Source: Malachius bipustulatus
Lineage: Eukaryota; Arthropoda; Insecta; Coleoptera; Melyridae
Direction of reading: 5' to 3'
NCBI GenBank assembly: GCA_910589415.1
Contig: OU342637.1
Span: 27,744,162 to 27,808,161 of the forward strand
Length of the DNA stretch: 64,000 nucleotides
Shown in pieces: positions 1 through 11,522 of this stretch; positions within the stretch are counted from its first letter, which is position 1; each line of letters starts with the position of its first letter. Made by a program: the position numbers and the translations under genes. The notes beneath the pieces are model-generated. The model worked only from the letters and a program-made list of their open reading frames with translations. It was not told the DNA's origin and searched no databases.

Positions 1-206
1 AATCAAATATGGCTGCACAAAATCTGTTAGGTACCTACCTCAAAAATCTAAAGAAGCAATATGTCACCTTTATGAACTGACGTGATGAAAAAAGCCTTAA
101 TAGCTTCAAAGAAACCCTTACATAAGATATGAATGCATTGGAAAGATTTTATTTTATAATAATAACTTTTAGTTCTAATTTAAGTCACTCGTAGATAAAA
201 TTTTGT

Positions 207-337
207 ATGCAACATATGCATAAAGTGCCTTTTTTTCACTTCTGGGATTGCCGCATTCGCACTATATGAGCCGCAGGGCTCATGCGGTCAAACTTCCCAG
301 TCGTGAAAAAAAGTACCACTTTATGAACTTGTTGCAT
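207..337. repeat. Short hairpin element (MITE-like)
   Basis: The two ends are inverted copies of each other. The left arm starts ATGCAACATATGCATAAAG and the right arm ends with the complement, CTTTATGAACTTGTTGCAT. Each arm continues through a run of T or A and a GC-richer stem around GCCGCAT/ATGCGG. No coding content was seen. It could be a very small non-autonomous transposon or a hairpin derived from one. The rest of 1-929 holds no recognised gene and is the presumed upstream region of the first Gr exon. Confidence 0.6.
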
Positions 338-929
338 AAATAACTATTATTTAAACATAAAATCCATTTGTTACCTGCTCTCACAAATGACACAAATAAA
401 TCAGTTGGGAACAATTTGGGCACAGTTATTCCTCAATTATTATTCCCAGTTACTCCAAGTTGGCTAGATTTCTTAGCCAGGATGGTTGAACGACGGCTAG
501 GATCTCTTCTATCAACGATCTTGAGGGTGATTGGTAATTACATATAGAAAATTTGGATGGTGACACCCCTTGAAAGGCGTCAAAAAGTAGTTTTTTGACT
601 GCTTCTGGTAATTTTCAAATTTAACAAAATTACTTGGCATTAATTATTATTGTCGGCCACGTTTATCCTTCCTTTCTCCAGTAGTTGCAGGAATCACGGT
701 TATATGGTTGCAATCGTGCTCTTTGTGTCTAGCAATAAGTTATTCTGTCGAACTGAAATATTGTAAACATAATTCGCTTTTACTTGATCACTTTCTTTCA
801 TTATCAAATACAATTATTATGTAATATCTCTAATAAGCATAAATATATCGCCTGCTGTAATATAATGGATATTAATAATGTCAACTGCATAATCAATCAA
901 TTTTCAATAGAATTGTCGTCCATTACTGT

Positions 930-1874
930 ATGCAATCTACTCATAGCAAGCTGAAGATATTTTGTAAGAAAATGAAAACTCAAATTTCTCAAGAGCACAA
1001 GTCTTTGATAAAATTAACTCAAATATTTGGACTTTATCCGTCAATTTGTTCAGAGAGTAATCAATATATTAATGTTTTATACCCATTAACTCTAGTACTT
1101 ATTCATCTGTCTTTATTAATATGGTCTCTTTATCAAAGAATCTTTAACTTTATTAAAGCTGATTACAGCTATGATGAATTTTGGCATTATTATTATTTAT
1201 CTGCTACAAGCCTAACTTGCCTCCTAACATCAGTGATTTTTGTCGTTTGCGGATCAGCTATAATCAAATGTTCAATAATTTATAAAAGAAAGATACAAAA
1301 ACTGTTTCAAAAGTTAGATGAGCTCAGCGAACTGTTAGCAATCGATAACATGATTATAAAGAAGACTGAGAAACGTATGTTGTGGGAAATTATTTTAGTA
1401 AATTTTATAATAATTCTTTTAACTACTTACGATGTGACTGTAACTTTAATGACTTACACCTTGGAAAAACATAAATATATTCTATCGTCTATTTATTTTC
1501 AGTATTTGTTCTCTATTCTATCGTTTCAAATATACGCTACAGTTACGTCAATAAAACTTAGATTGAAGATCTTCAATACAGCTTTTGATCAATTTCTACG
1601 GTCGGGAGAAATGATAACCAGACGACCACGACAGAGAACTCTTACATTTCTATACAGCAAATTGATGAGTCTTTTTGATTTATTTAATAACGTTTTTGGA
1701 ACTCAAATTCTTGGAATTATTTCGGTATTGATTATATATTTGATAATGATGACTTTAAGATCCATCCATTTATTATCGAAATATTGGCTAAAATTTGGAT
1801 CTACAACCGACAATATGATCGACAATGTAACCAATCTTGGAATTTTGTACACTGTTATATTCTTTTACTATACG
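930..1874 (+). CDS. Gustatory receptor, alternative first exon 1
   Basis: This 315-codon N-terminal exon encodes an insect gustatory receptor (7tm_7), an inverted seven-pass membrane protein acting as a ligand-gated cation channel in taste neurons. Hydrophobic segments lie near residues 50-68, 88-110, 152-172, 185-205, 262-280 and 298-315, about six helices. The family landmark FGTQILG is at about residue 255. The reading frame stops soon after a GT donor at 1875-1876 (phase 0), before TM7. The missing C-terminus is best supplied by the exon at 31451, giving 418 aa. It is the most divergent of the upstream exons, sharing mainly the C-terminal third. No close 3' exon is visible before the next receptor exon. 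ATG 930 was chosen; a later Met at codon 15 is also possible. The family call is firm; the splicing partner is inferred. Confidence 0.8.
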
Positions 1875-2299
1875 GTAAGTTAATATTCTACCTAAAGGGT
1901 GAATCGACTTTTATTTGTTGTTGCTGATAACATCGCGAGGCTACCCGTGAAAGGAAAATCACAGGTTGTTGTGCTTAGAAATACAATTATTATTGTGCTC
2001 CAACTATTTTTTACTATGCCTGCATATAATTGAAAATTGCGAGGAAAATTGAGTTAGAAATTGGAAGAATATGTGAAATAAATTTGATTTTTCTACTGAA
2101 GCCTGATTTTAATTGCAACACTTGTGGTATAAAGATCACTTTATGCATGATTATAATTCAAGCATAATAAAAAAATTACTTTCAAACGATCTATGGATCG
2201 AAATACAGAAAAAGAAACTAAAATTGCTCATTAACTCAAGCTAGCTTTTCGGGCTTAATTTCATGTTGCATAGCGTGATTTTCCCAATTTAACCAATTC
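1875..2299. other. Intronic or intergenic DNA, nothing recognised
   Basis: AT-rich sequence between the donor of Gr exon 1 and a foldback transposon. No receptor-type 3' exon, RNA gene or repeat was recognised here. Confidence 0.5.
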
Positions 2300-3260
2300 T
2301 ACAGGCTGCACCATGTATCCTTCTCTATATTGCTATCTCTTAACGCTAACAGATACATGGTCGGTTAAACAAGTCCAAAGAAGCGCAATTTTGTGGCCAT
2401 CTCGAATCAGTCAAGACATAGAAAATATCTGTGACCGTTCCTGAAATATCCTGAAAAACTGAAAAATCGAGATTTCCTATTTTTGCCATATTTTTTTTTA
2501 TTATTGGAGATTAATGAATAATTTTTTGTGGGCTTACATAAGTCGGCAAGAGCTACCCATCTGATATTTCCAAAATTTTCAAAGCCGACTAGATCCCAGG
2601 ATTTTCATAGTCAACTTTCGTTTTTCTTATGGCCACCATATTGTTTTTTTTATGTTGTTCGCTATAAAAAAACCATCAAAACAAGAAATTGTGAAATTTC
2701 AAAAAATAAATTTAAAAAATTTTTATTCTTCTTTTTTCTTTGCAAAAAAGACAACTTTTAAGACCGAATTTCATAGATAGATTAAAAAACCATAAGGCAA
2801 GCACTATTTCGGCGTATTTTCCAAATGTTGACATTTTTCAACGATTTTTTTTTGGTTTTTCTTTGAAAAAAGAAGAATAAAAAATTTTTTTTTTAAGTTT
2901 ATTAATTTATGGTTTTCATTATTTTTTTCATATCGAACGACATAAAAAAATAATATGGCGGCCATAAGAAAAACGAAAGTTGACTGTGAAAACTTTTGGT
3001 TCTAGTCGGCCTTGAAAATTTTTGTAATGACAGATGGATAGATCTTAACGGCTTATGTAAGCCTACAAAAAATTATTTATTAATTTCTAATAATAAGCAA
3101 GATATGGCAAAAATTTGAAATCTCGATTTTTCAGTTTTTTTCAGGATATTTCAGGAGCAGTGCATATACTGCGCATATTTTCTCTAATTTAACCAACCCT
3201 GTTATCTCTTGGCGTTCAGGAGATAGCAATATAGAGAAGGATACATGGTGCATCCTGTAT
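2300..3260. mobile_element. Foldback transposon, family A, copy 1
   Basis: The left end (TACAGGCTGCACCATGTATC) and right end (GATACATGGTGCATCCTGTA) are inverted repeats. The inversion continues almost to the middle, so each arm is roughly 450 bp. A second copy lies at 61306-62306. No transposase was seen; the short ORFs inside are symmetric and low in complexity. The TACAGGGTG-type terminus is shared with several other elements in this window and suggests a TA-targeting, mariner-like mobilising transposase. That last point is inference. Confidence 0.85.
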
Positions 3261-3523
3261 AGAACTGACAATCAAAGATTCTAAAGTAGGAAGTAGGAAG
3301 TAACTTGATACCTAAATCAATAATTTGAGGTCCTAATGATAAATGACAACGTTATGATTAAACAGTTTCATTAGTCATATAAAACAAACAAGCGGTCCTT
3401 TCAAAGTTTTTATATCAACGAGCGACAATTATTATTAATAACCACCATTTCCATCAACACTTAGAGAATATGAATTCGCCCTAGGTCAGACCCAGCTGGT
3501 TAGTAGATGATAAAAATTTCACC

Positions 3524-4507
3524 ATGTCTCCACAAAAATCGATTCCTAAAATATGTGCTAGTAGTTCCGAGAGAATAGTTTTAGGCCCCCTTATTAAAAT
3601 TTTAACACTTTTAGCTCTACATAAAGAGAAACCAGAGACAGTTAAAAGTCAATCTTTTATTTATAATAATTGGTACCACATTGTTATTGCGACTTTTCTA
3701 TTGCTGATGACTACATGTGGAGTAACAGGAATACTTCTTCGGTTCCTGATCTATAGGAACTTTGACATCTTATACTTTTTTGATGTGACTATAATGCCAA
3801 TTTTTTGCACGGTTTGCATCTTAATAGTTTTACTTGCCTCCTCATCGAAAAGTAAGAAAAATATAAATCTTCTTTTTCAAAATATCGACTTAATTGATGG
3901 TAAATTAATGAAGAATTTTCAAGTTTATTTCAAAAATAGAAAATTGAACTTGTTTACCCAACTGATTATATATCATACTTCATTTCTTATTTTATTTAGT
4001 TACGATATATATTGCCACGCTAGAAGTCATGTAATAAGGAAATACAAATTTTACCTGCCCATTATATTCTTCAGGTACATGATAGGTATGTTCCTCTTGG
4101 AAGTATGCAATTATGTAATTGCGTTAAGGACAAGAATTAAATCATTACATAAACAAATAATTTCAAATTTTTATGAGACCAGAATCTCAGCTATTGAGAC
4201 ACAAGACACAGGAAATGTAACCTCATCTTTTGATGCAATCGAGGCCGGAAGAGGAAAATGTTTCACTAACGAGTCGTTCCAGTCTTTTATAGAAACCTAT
4301 GAACGTATCATCAATTGTATATTCCTAATAAATAACAATTTTGGTAAACAAATTCTAGGCTGCTTTTTGGTGATGTTTTTCAGTCTACTGTACCCATTGA
4401 ACCTGTGCATTGCACATTTTCAGGGTAGAATGGCCTATTTGGTTGGTGACAATACTTTATTCAAAGAACTGCTTATATTAAATATTACAAGAGTGGCATA
4501 TTTCTCG
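3524..4507 (+). CDS. Gustatory receptor, alternative first exon 2
   Basis: This 328-codon Gr N-terminal exon opens with the shared start block (PLIKILTLLALHKEKPE, about residues 23-39). Hydrophobic segments follow near residues 47-70, 85-106, 146-162, 180-204, 272-292 and 315-328. FGKQILGCF marks the helix before the last loop. The donor at 4508 (TTCTCG|GTAAGT) is in phase 0 and cuts just after Phe-Ser, as in the other copies. Joined to 31451 it would give 431 aa. It lies between a foldback transposon and the next receptor copy. Its upstream sequence contains TATAAAAC near 3380, so it may have its own promoter. There is no frameshift or internal stop, so it looks functional. Ligand class cannot be read from sequence. 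Confidence 0.85.
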
Positions 4508-5640
4508 GTAAGTACTTAATTATGTTCAATATTGCAATATGGTAATGAGACTTGACATAATGTTTTCTTTCACAATTGCTTGTTTATCGTTTGTTGCCCT
4601 TTAAAACGGACGTAAAAACTCATTGGCGGCCTGGGCCACGAAGTAATAGTTCGCAACGTATATTATAAGGCCTTCAAATTAAATATTTCGTGTATTATAG
4701 TATAAAAATAATATTATTTGCCGTTCTGACAAGAAAATTAAAATACACACTTGGCAGTAGGATTTAACACACTTTCAAGGCAGTTGCTTCTCTGAATTTT
4801 CTTAGTGTGCTTTGCTCTGATAGGTAAATATACATAATTATATTCGATAAAGATATTAAGGGTTCAAAAAATAACCCTTTTCCCTAAAATTCAAAAAGCC
4901 GCCATTCAATAGCAGACCACTCCTTGTGGATATCTCACTGCAACTAAAATTTCAGTCCCCTAGATTGAAAACTGCGACCAGAAACCGTGCCTCATGGACC
5001 GGATTTTTGGTATTTTTAAAAGAAAGTAGAAGTAACGCAACTTGTGGAATTTTTTCAACGAATATTTAACGTAATTTCAAGTTTTACAAGGATCCAAAAT
5101 TTCGTTCTCTAATCTTGAAAGACAAAGCTACAGGAGTTTTTTTAAAAGGACTAGTGAAGCAGATCTCCAAAGATCACGGCAAAGCAGCACCAAACTCATG
5201 TTCGATAACTTAAAAATAATTCTTTCTACATAAAGAATTGAATATTTAATAAAATAAACAGATCAATACGTTAAATAAGAGGTTTATGATATAAATTATC
5301 AAAAATCAATTTGATGACTTGTAATTTCTGAGTGTATATTAATTTATGTAGTAGGTGGTGGTGAAGTTTGATGGTGAACCGAGCCCGGAAAATTAATTAT
5401 GATAAGCGATAGTGATCCTGGTAGAGCATTCTTTGTGAAAATTTTATTTAAAAACAATAATAGAAATAACATAAACATAATTGTTTCCATGATGTAAAAT
5501 TTTCATTAATCAATATTTACATTGTCAGTTGCATCGTTATTAATCAATAATCATCAAGTCAGTAATGTTGCCACAGAAACTCTGACAATACATTTATTTT
5601 TCCTTACATGCATCCATGAAATTAACTTCGATTGACCACA
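4508..5640. repeat. Gr intergenic unit with dispersed repeat blocks
   Basis: No gene was seen. Two blocks recur in the window. About 4583-4660 (TTTGTTGCC...GGCGGCCTGGGCCACGAAG) matches the regions after the next Gr copies near 6940 and 11850. About 4905-5150 (CAGACCACTCCTTGTGGA through AATCTTGAAAGA) also occurs at about 42270-42505, outside the Gr array. The last 240 bp match the upstream regions of the 9040 and 12600 copies and are the presumed 5' flank or promoter of the next exon. Confidence 0.7.
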
Positions 5641-6609
5641 ATGTTTCCTAAGGAAAAGAAACCAAAAATAGGATCGAAGGTTTCGGAAAAAGAAGCTTTG
5701 AAACCACTTACAAATATTTTAACATTTTTGGCTCTTTACAAAGAAAAACCAGAGATTTCGTTGGTTTGTAACAATAATTGGCATCTTATTGCTATTGTCA
5801 CTGTTATATTGACAAATAGTATATGGAGTATGGCGGGAATATTTGTGTTTTCCATAAAAGACGGAGTGTTTGATGTTGTACGCTTATTTAATGTAATTAC
5901 CTTGCCGGTTTTTGGCGTGATTTGTATCATCTTTGTTACACTAGGCTCCTCATCGAAAAGGAATAACGTCGATCTCTTCTTTCATAACTTGGACCTCGTT
6001 GATGTTCAATTAATGAGCTACTGTCAGAATTATATTGGAACCCAAAAATTCTTCGTAACTGTACAGCTAATCACGTATCACATCACATTTTTACTCTTTA
6101 TATGTTACACTTTATATTGCTGTATTAATTTTTATGGACTAAGACATTGTATATATTTTCTTCCCCTTGAATTATTAAGATATATCATTGACATTTTCCG
6201 CCTCCAAATTTGTAATTATGTAGCAGCAATAAGAAAAAGAATGACATCGTTTAACATAGAACTGAGAAAGACTTTCTATGAGATAAAAAATAAAGAGTTG
6301 GTAAAACATAGTATAAAAGACAAATACATTTTTTTTAACAAAACAGATACAGAAAGGAAAACGGGTGACAGCGAAAAATCCATGCAATCATTTCTAAACA
6401 CTTATGAAAACATTAGTAACTGCATATCATTAATAAACGGTAATTTCGGCACACAAATTCTTGGCTGGTTCGTGGTGGAATTAGTGAGTCTACAGAAACC
6501 TCTATATTTATTTGTAACACTTCTTCATGGTGGATTCTCTCATTTATCTGGTGAAACGAAAGTCCTGTCTCTACTCGCTTTGAACATATCAAGGATGTTC
6601 TTATTCTCG
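5641..6609 (+). CDS. Gustatory receptor, alternative first exon 3
   Basis: A 323-codon Gr N-terminal exon. ATG 5641 (MFPKEKKPK) was chosen; an upstream TTG is in frame but not credible in a eukaryote. The shared start block KPLTNILTFLALYKEKPE is at about residues 23-40, and FGTQILGWFVVELVSL is near residue 274. Exon end and phase match the other copies (Phe-Ser, phase 0), but the donor reads GTAAAT instead of GTAAGT, a weaker +5 position. Translation reads on through the donor for about 20 codons before a stop. It is a close relative of the copies at 9040/10737 and 12600, with near-identical flanks, so this is a recent tandem duplication. Predicted joined length with exon 31451 is 426 aa. Confidence 0.85.
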
Positions 6610-7571
6610 GTAAATATTTCAGTATTTTTATATAGCGATCGTCTTTTTTTATCTCTCTCGTCAATGGGATCTTGAGGAGTAGGTAACGGAGAAACAGGAT
6701 CGGTTAAATTAAAAAAAAAAATTAAAAACAAATTAAAACAAAATTTTAGACATGCTCAGTTGTTGCTGCAATATCCTGAAAAACTGAGAAATCGAGATTT
6801 TTATTTTTTTAGAAGTTTCTGTAATGTGGGGCTCATGTTTGAGGCAGATAAATTGTTGCTGACATAGATGTCCATTTTGCTCTGTAAGACAGATGTAACA
6901 ATAGGTTACAACCGTGATCTACTTGATTATATTTGCCTGTTTATCGTTTGTTGCCATTTAAAATGGACGTAAAAACTCATTGGCGGCCTGGGCCACGAAG
7001 CAATAGTTCGCAATTTTTGGCCGGATTATTGGAATTTTTAAAGGGCAGTAGAAGTAACGCGACTTTTAGAATTTTTTTCAACGAAATCTAACGTAATTCC
7101 GAGTTTTACAAGGATCCAAAATTTCGTTCACTAATCTTGAAAGCTACAGGAGCGTTTTTGAAGGGGCTCGCGGAGCAGATCTCAAAAGATCACGGCAAAA
7201 CCGCACCAAACTCATTTTTGATAACTTAATTATAATTCTTTCTACATAAAGAATTGGATATTTAATAAAATTAACAAATCAATAAGTTAAATAGGCGGTT
7301 TATGATATAAAAATTCAAGAATTTCAATTAAATTATCAAAAATCAATTTGATTACTTGTAATTTCTGAGTATATATGTATTTATGTATTGGGTGGTGGTG
7401 AAGCTTGATGATAAACTGAGCCCTGAAAATTAATTATGATAAGCGATAGTGATCATGGTAGAGCTTTCTTTGTGAAACCTTTATTTAAAAACAATAATAG
7501 AAATAGCATAAACAGATGTTTCCATGATATAAAATTTTCATTCTTTCAATATTTACACTGTCAGTTGTATC
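6610..7571. repeat. Tandem-duplicated Gr spacer, copy A
   Basis: Nearly identical to 11523-12487 over its whole length, including the stretch after the Gr donor (AGCGATCGTC...), a remnant resembling foldback family A near 6770, the GGCGGCCTGGGCCACGAAG block near 6985, and the 5' flank ending GTTGTATC. No gene was seen. It is interrupted at 7572 by a P-like element that the other copy lacks. Confidence 0.85.
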
Positions 7572-8918
7572 CTTTGAATAGACAGTCAGGAGGAAGGAGC
7601 AAATACGAAGTCCCACTTGGACCGGGATGGGTTTTGCAAATGACGGATGACCCAGTGGCGTATCAAACTTACGAATTTGAAAGGCAAGCTTTGTTGATGA
7701 TTATTGGTACTCTATTAATATAATATGAGGCAAGAAAATGTTTGAAAATGACCAAAAGCTTGGCTAGTAATTAATGTGGAACTTAATTAAATAGGTTCCT
7801 CACGTAGTACTTTTAAAACTTAAAAATTTTTATTTTTTAGCCAAAACATGTTTTAAAATAATTATATCTTAGTTTTCATAATTATTACATAATTTAAATA
7901 AAATATTTTTTATATGAATTATTTATTTTAATAAAAAACATTTCGAACTACAGACAGTAGTATTTAAATATGAAATTTAATTTCGCATGAAAATTCTTTT
8001 GTCGCCAGCACAGCTTCTGTAATCTTCTTATTTTATGAGTCTTCAAATTATTGATATCTTTCAATTCAGAAATTTTTCTTTTAAGTTTTTTCTTTCTAGG
8101 AGTATCTATATTTGAAGATTCAAACTCTAATGTAGGATTCCTTAGCAAGTTTTCATCCAAAATACTAGTTGACTCCACTCCTTCTGCAGAACTTGCCGGA
8201 AGCACGCCTTGTGCATCTTTTTATATCTGTTGGATTAAAATTCCTCACCTAAAATTACGACAAACAACAAAATTAAAAAACATTATAGATAACAATCGAC
8301 TCAAGAAACTTACATATTTTAATCTATTCACTTCTTTAGTGGGTGTAGCATTGTGTAATAATCTAACTTTTAGTTTTGATGTTCGATCAAAGCAATCTGA
8401 AGTAAAATGCTGCGAGCAAAGAACACTACTCTTTTTCACGGTCCAATTCTGCTTTTTCACAAGACTCAACCAAATTTCTCTTATGTTTTCATTCTTAGGA
8501 AAACTGAAAACAATCATTATTTTAATAATTATTATTATCTTTTACCACTCCTAACAAACGCCTATGAACTTCAGCATAACCTCAACACCGAATCACACAC
8601 CAGCGTATTGCAAATATTTCCGTGTAAATGTGCATTTTTATAATTTGAAAACCAAAAAACAATACTTACTGATGGAATGTTATTCCCAAGAATTTGTTTT
8701 TTGCTGTCTGCGAACAGCCACATGCTGCACAGCTAACCATTTTAATCAAATAACGACGCGAAACTCAACAGAACGTGAACACAACCAAAGGTAAACAAAC
8801 CAAACCACCGAGCGCGAGCGCTGAGTCATAAATGGGGTTTCAAGATGGCCGACTGGTCTCACAGGATCGTGCGCTGTCGAAGGCAAAATGTTCCTTCCGA
8901 CTAACTGTCTATTCAAAG
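7572..8918 (-). mobile_element. P-superfamily-like DNA transposon with 8-bp target duplication
   Basis: A 1347-bp insertion whose ends are inverted repeats. The left end is CTTTGAATAGACAGT and the right end is its complement, with a further similar stretch (AGGAAGGAGC against GTTCCTTCC). It is flanked by identical 8-bp direct repeats, GTTGTATC at 7564-7571 and 8919-8926. The paralogous spacer at about 12478-12495 shows the empty site with one GTTGTATC, which proves the insertion. It carries the start of a THAP-domain protein on the - strand but no full transposase, so it is non-autonomous or a deletion derivative. An 8-bp duplication plus a THAP domain is what the P superfamily shows. Confidence 0.88.
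8314..8740 (-). pseudogene. THAP DNA-binding domain of P-like transposase (fragment)
   Basis: Two - strand exons together form a C2CH THAP zinc finger, the DNA-binding head of P-type transposases. The first (8740 down to 8670) begins at an ATG and contains Cys-x2-Cys as in MVSCAACGC, ending at a GTAAGT donor in phase 2. The second (8503 down to 8314) supplies HFPKNE, a Trp, and the Cys-x2-His of CSQHF, and ends at another GTAAGT. A further - strand open stretch at 8205-7948 is basic and Lys/Arg-rich (RKKKLKRKISELK) and could be the following zipper or nuclear-localisation segment, but its acceptor is not clear. The catalytic part is missing, so the protein cannot be an active transposase; it could still act as a DNA-binding competitor. 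Confidence 0.75.
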
Positions 8919-9277
8919 GTTGTATCGTTATTAATCAATAATCATCAAGTCAGTAATGTTACCACAGAAACTCTGACAATACATTTATTTTTCATTACAT
9001 GCATCCACGAAATCAATCAATAAGTTCGCATTGACCACAATGTTTTCTAAGGAAAAGAAACCAAAAATAGAGTCCAAGGCTTCGGTAAAAGAAGCTTTGA
9101 AACCACTTACAAATATATTAACATTGTTGGCTCTTTACAAAGAAAAACCAGAGGTTTCGTTGGCCTGTAATAATAATTATTGGCACCTTATTGTTATTGT
9201 CACTTTCATATTAACAAATACTATATGTAATATACAGGGTAATATATATATGTAATATATAATAACAAATACTATAT

Positions 9278-10736
9278 ACAGGGTTTGGAGGAGGGGATGC
9301 GCACTGTGGGCTGGCTTTTGGATCTCTCCAAGGCCTTCGACAGTGTGTGCCACGAGTGCCTCCTTCGGAAACTGGAGAATGTCGGAGTTCGTGGATTGCC
9401 CCTTTCTTGGTTTACCAGCTACCTACAGGGAAGAACACAGGCGGTTCAGATAACTGGGTCTGATGGCCGACCTGTGCGATCACCCTTTGCTCCAGTCTCC
9501 TCTGGGGTGCCACAGGGTAGTGTTCTCGGTCCACTTCTTTTTCTTATCTTCATTAACGATCTGGGCCCCAAAATTACCTCCCCAAATTCACTCTGTGTTA
9601 ACTATGCTGATGATACAACAATTCTTATTAGGATAAAACCAGGCGACCCTCCTAGTCTGATAGATACCATTCAACTCCCGTTGAAAAGAGCAAGTTTATG
9701 GCTCAGGGCCAATGAACTAAAACTTAACTTAGACAAAACTGAACTGATTGATTTTCACTCTAGCCGATCACGTCTTCCACCTTTACCCTCCATACCCACC
9801 GATGGTGCCTTGATCGAGCCGAAGGGCGTGGTGAAGTTTTTGGGCTTCCACATCGACCAGAACCTAAACTGGTCGGCTCACACAGATCATTTGTGCCGTC
9901 GTCTTGCTAGTGTCTGCTTCCTTCTTAGACGCCTTCAGCACACGGTGTCCCCTGAGGTTCTTCTCTTTGCTTATTATGGGCATTTCATCAGCCACGTGAA
10001 CTATGGGCTGGCCGTCTGGGGTGGGTCTGAGAGATCTCTGCGAAGGGTTTTTCTTCTTCAAAAGAGAGCGATTAGGATCCTGACAGGCTTGTCAATGCAG
10101 CAGTCATGCAGAGGCCATTTCAGGCGGCTTGGACTTCTTACCGTGCCTGCTTTGTATGTCTTCTCTCTGCTCAAACTGATCCACAAAAATCAGGATAGAC
10201 TTTTACCTTACCGATTCACGCATCACTACAGTACCAGGTTCAATTTGTTTAAACCTCCTACACACCATCTGTCGTCTTCAGAAAGGACATTCACATACGC
10301 ATCTATCAAATACCTGAACCACTTCAAAATAGATCCTGCAACTGTTGGGTTCTCAGCGTACAGTGCGTATCTCCGGAAACATCTCACGGAGTTGGAACCC
10401 TACACTACCTCTGATATACTGTCCTTCCACCCCCCATCCCTACCTGCAGTCTGATATTAAAACACCTAAAACCCAAAGCCTTGATCCATCCATCCTTATC
10501 ATAGAGATGGAACTATGCCTCGATCGAGAACTGATTTCTTTTGTGTCTCTGCGCGTCTCGACCCTCACTGTTCCCGGCGTTATGCTGACATGCTGTGTGT
10601 TTTAAAAATTTTTACTGTTTGTCTTTATGTTTGTTTTTATAATTTCTGTAATGACGCTGTTGTACTGAGCAATGACTGTTGTAATTCAAGTACAATAAAG
10701 AAATTTGTAATTGTAATTGTAATTGTAATTGTAATT
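9278..10736 (+). mobile_element. 5'-truncated non-LTR retrotransposon in Gr exon 4
   Basis: The insertion ends in a polyadenylation-type AATAAAG followed by about five TTGTAA repeats (10700-10736), then the Gr exon resumes. The left junction is messy: the target word AACAAATACTATAT occurs at 9212-9225 and again at 9264-9277, with AT-rich filler between. The 5' end lacks the endonuclease and the first part of the reverse transcriptase. Orientation is the same as the Gr exon. The 3' hexamer repeat tail is a feature of several insect LINE clades. Confidence 0.88.
9285..10454 (+). CDS. Reverse transcriptase fragment of the LINE in Gr exon 4
   Basis: About 389 codons are open, but the natural start is missing because the element is 5'-truncated; the first in-frame ATG is near the junction. 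Visible RT landmarks are DLSKAFDSV (first catalytic Asp), SGVPQGSVLGPLLFLIFIND, and NYADDTT (catalytic Asp pair). The connection and C-terminal region follow, including WSAHTD, AVWGG and LQKRAIRIL. These are typical of Jockey/CR1-type LINE proteins. It ends at TGA 10452-10454. No frameshift was seen within the remaining part, which fits a young insertion. It cannot mobilise itself without its endonuclease and N-terminus. Confidence 0.85.
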   Translation: MEEGMRTVGWLLDLSKAFDSVCHECLLRKLENVGVRGLPLSWFTSYLQGRTQAVQITGSDGRPVRSPFAPVSSGVPQGSVLGPLLFLIFINDLGPKITSPNSLCVNYADDTTILIRIKPGDPPSLIDTIQLPLKRASLWLRANELKLNLDKTELIDFHSSRSRLPPLPSIPTDGALIEPKGVVKFLGFHIDQNLNWSAHTDHLCRRLASVCFLLRRLQHTVSPEVLLFAYYGHFISHVNYGLAVWGGSERSLRRVFLLQKRAIRILTGLSMQQSCRGHFRRLGLLTVPALYVFSLLKLIHKNQDRLLPYRFTHHYSTRFNLFKPPTHHLSSSERTFTYASIKYLNHFKIDPATVGFSAYSAYLRKHLTELEPYTTSDILSFHPPSLPAV

Positions 10737-11522
10737 ATATGGAGTTTGGCGGGAATATTTGTGTTTTTCCTAAAAGACAATGTGTTTGATGTTGTATGCT
10801 TTTTTGATGTAATTACCTTGCCGGTTTTTTGCGTGATTTGTATCATCTTTGTTACACTAGGCTCCTCATCGAAAAGAAATAACGTCGATCTTTTCTTTCA
10901 TAACCTGGACCTCGTTGATGGTCAATTATTGAGCAACTGTCAGAATTATACCAGAACCCAAAAATTCTTCGTGATTGTACAGCTAGTCACATATCACATC
11001 GCGTTTTTACTCTTTATATGTTACAATTTATATTGCTATATTCATTTTTATGGACTGCATAGTACGTATTTTTTTTCACTTGAATTATTAAGATATATGA
11101 TAGATATTTTCCGCCTCCAAATATGTACTTATGTAGGAGCAATAAGAAGAAGAATGGCATCTTTTAACATGGAACTGAGAAAGACTTTCTATGAGATAAA
11201 AAATAACGAGTTTGTAAAACACAGTATAAGAGATAAGAACAATTTTTTTATCGAAACAGATACAGAAGGGGAAACGGGTGACAGCCAAAAATCTATGCAA
11301 TCGTTTTTAAACACTTATGAAAACATTAATAACTGCATATCATTAATAAACGGTAATTTCGGCACACAAATTCTTGGCTGGTTCTTGGTGGAATTAGTGA
11401 GTCTACTGAAACCTCTATATTTATTTGTAACACTTCTTCATGGTGGATTCTCTCGTTTATCTGGTGAAACGAAAGTCCTGTCTCTACTCGCTTTGAACAT
11501 ATCAAGGATGTTCTTATTCTCG

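Larger units (their letters stand above)
9040..11522 (+). pseudogene. Gustatory receptor first exon 4, split by a retrotransposon
   Basis: The first 62 codons (9040-9225, MFSKEKKPK through LTNTI) and the remaining 262 or so codons (10737-11522, resuming WSLAGIFVFF) are the two halves of one Gr exon. They are separated by about 1.5 kb holding a non-LTR retrotransposon. Aligned with the intact copy at 12641, the break falls exactly inside ...AATACTATATGG. The downstream half is otherwise intact, with FGTQILGWFLVELVSL and a good phase-0 donor (TCG|GTAAGT at 11523). Without the insertion the exon would be normal, so inactivation is recent. The 3' half alone could not make a receptor because the start block and TM1 are gone. 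Confidence 0.88.

Noticed and set aside
5736..6731. Several antisense ORFs over Gr exons (also at 10637-11577, 12700-13679, 24628-24897)
   Set aside because: They mirror the conserved receptor codons, lack their own start context or splice sites, and recur only because the sense exons are duplicated.
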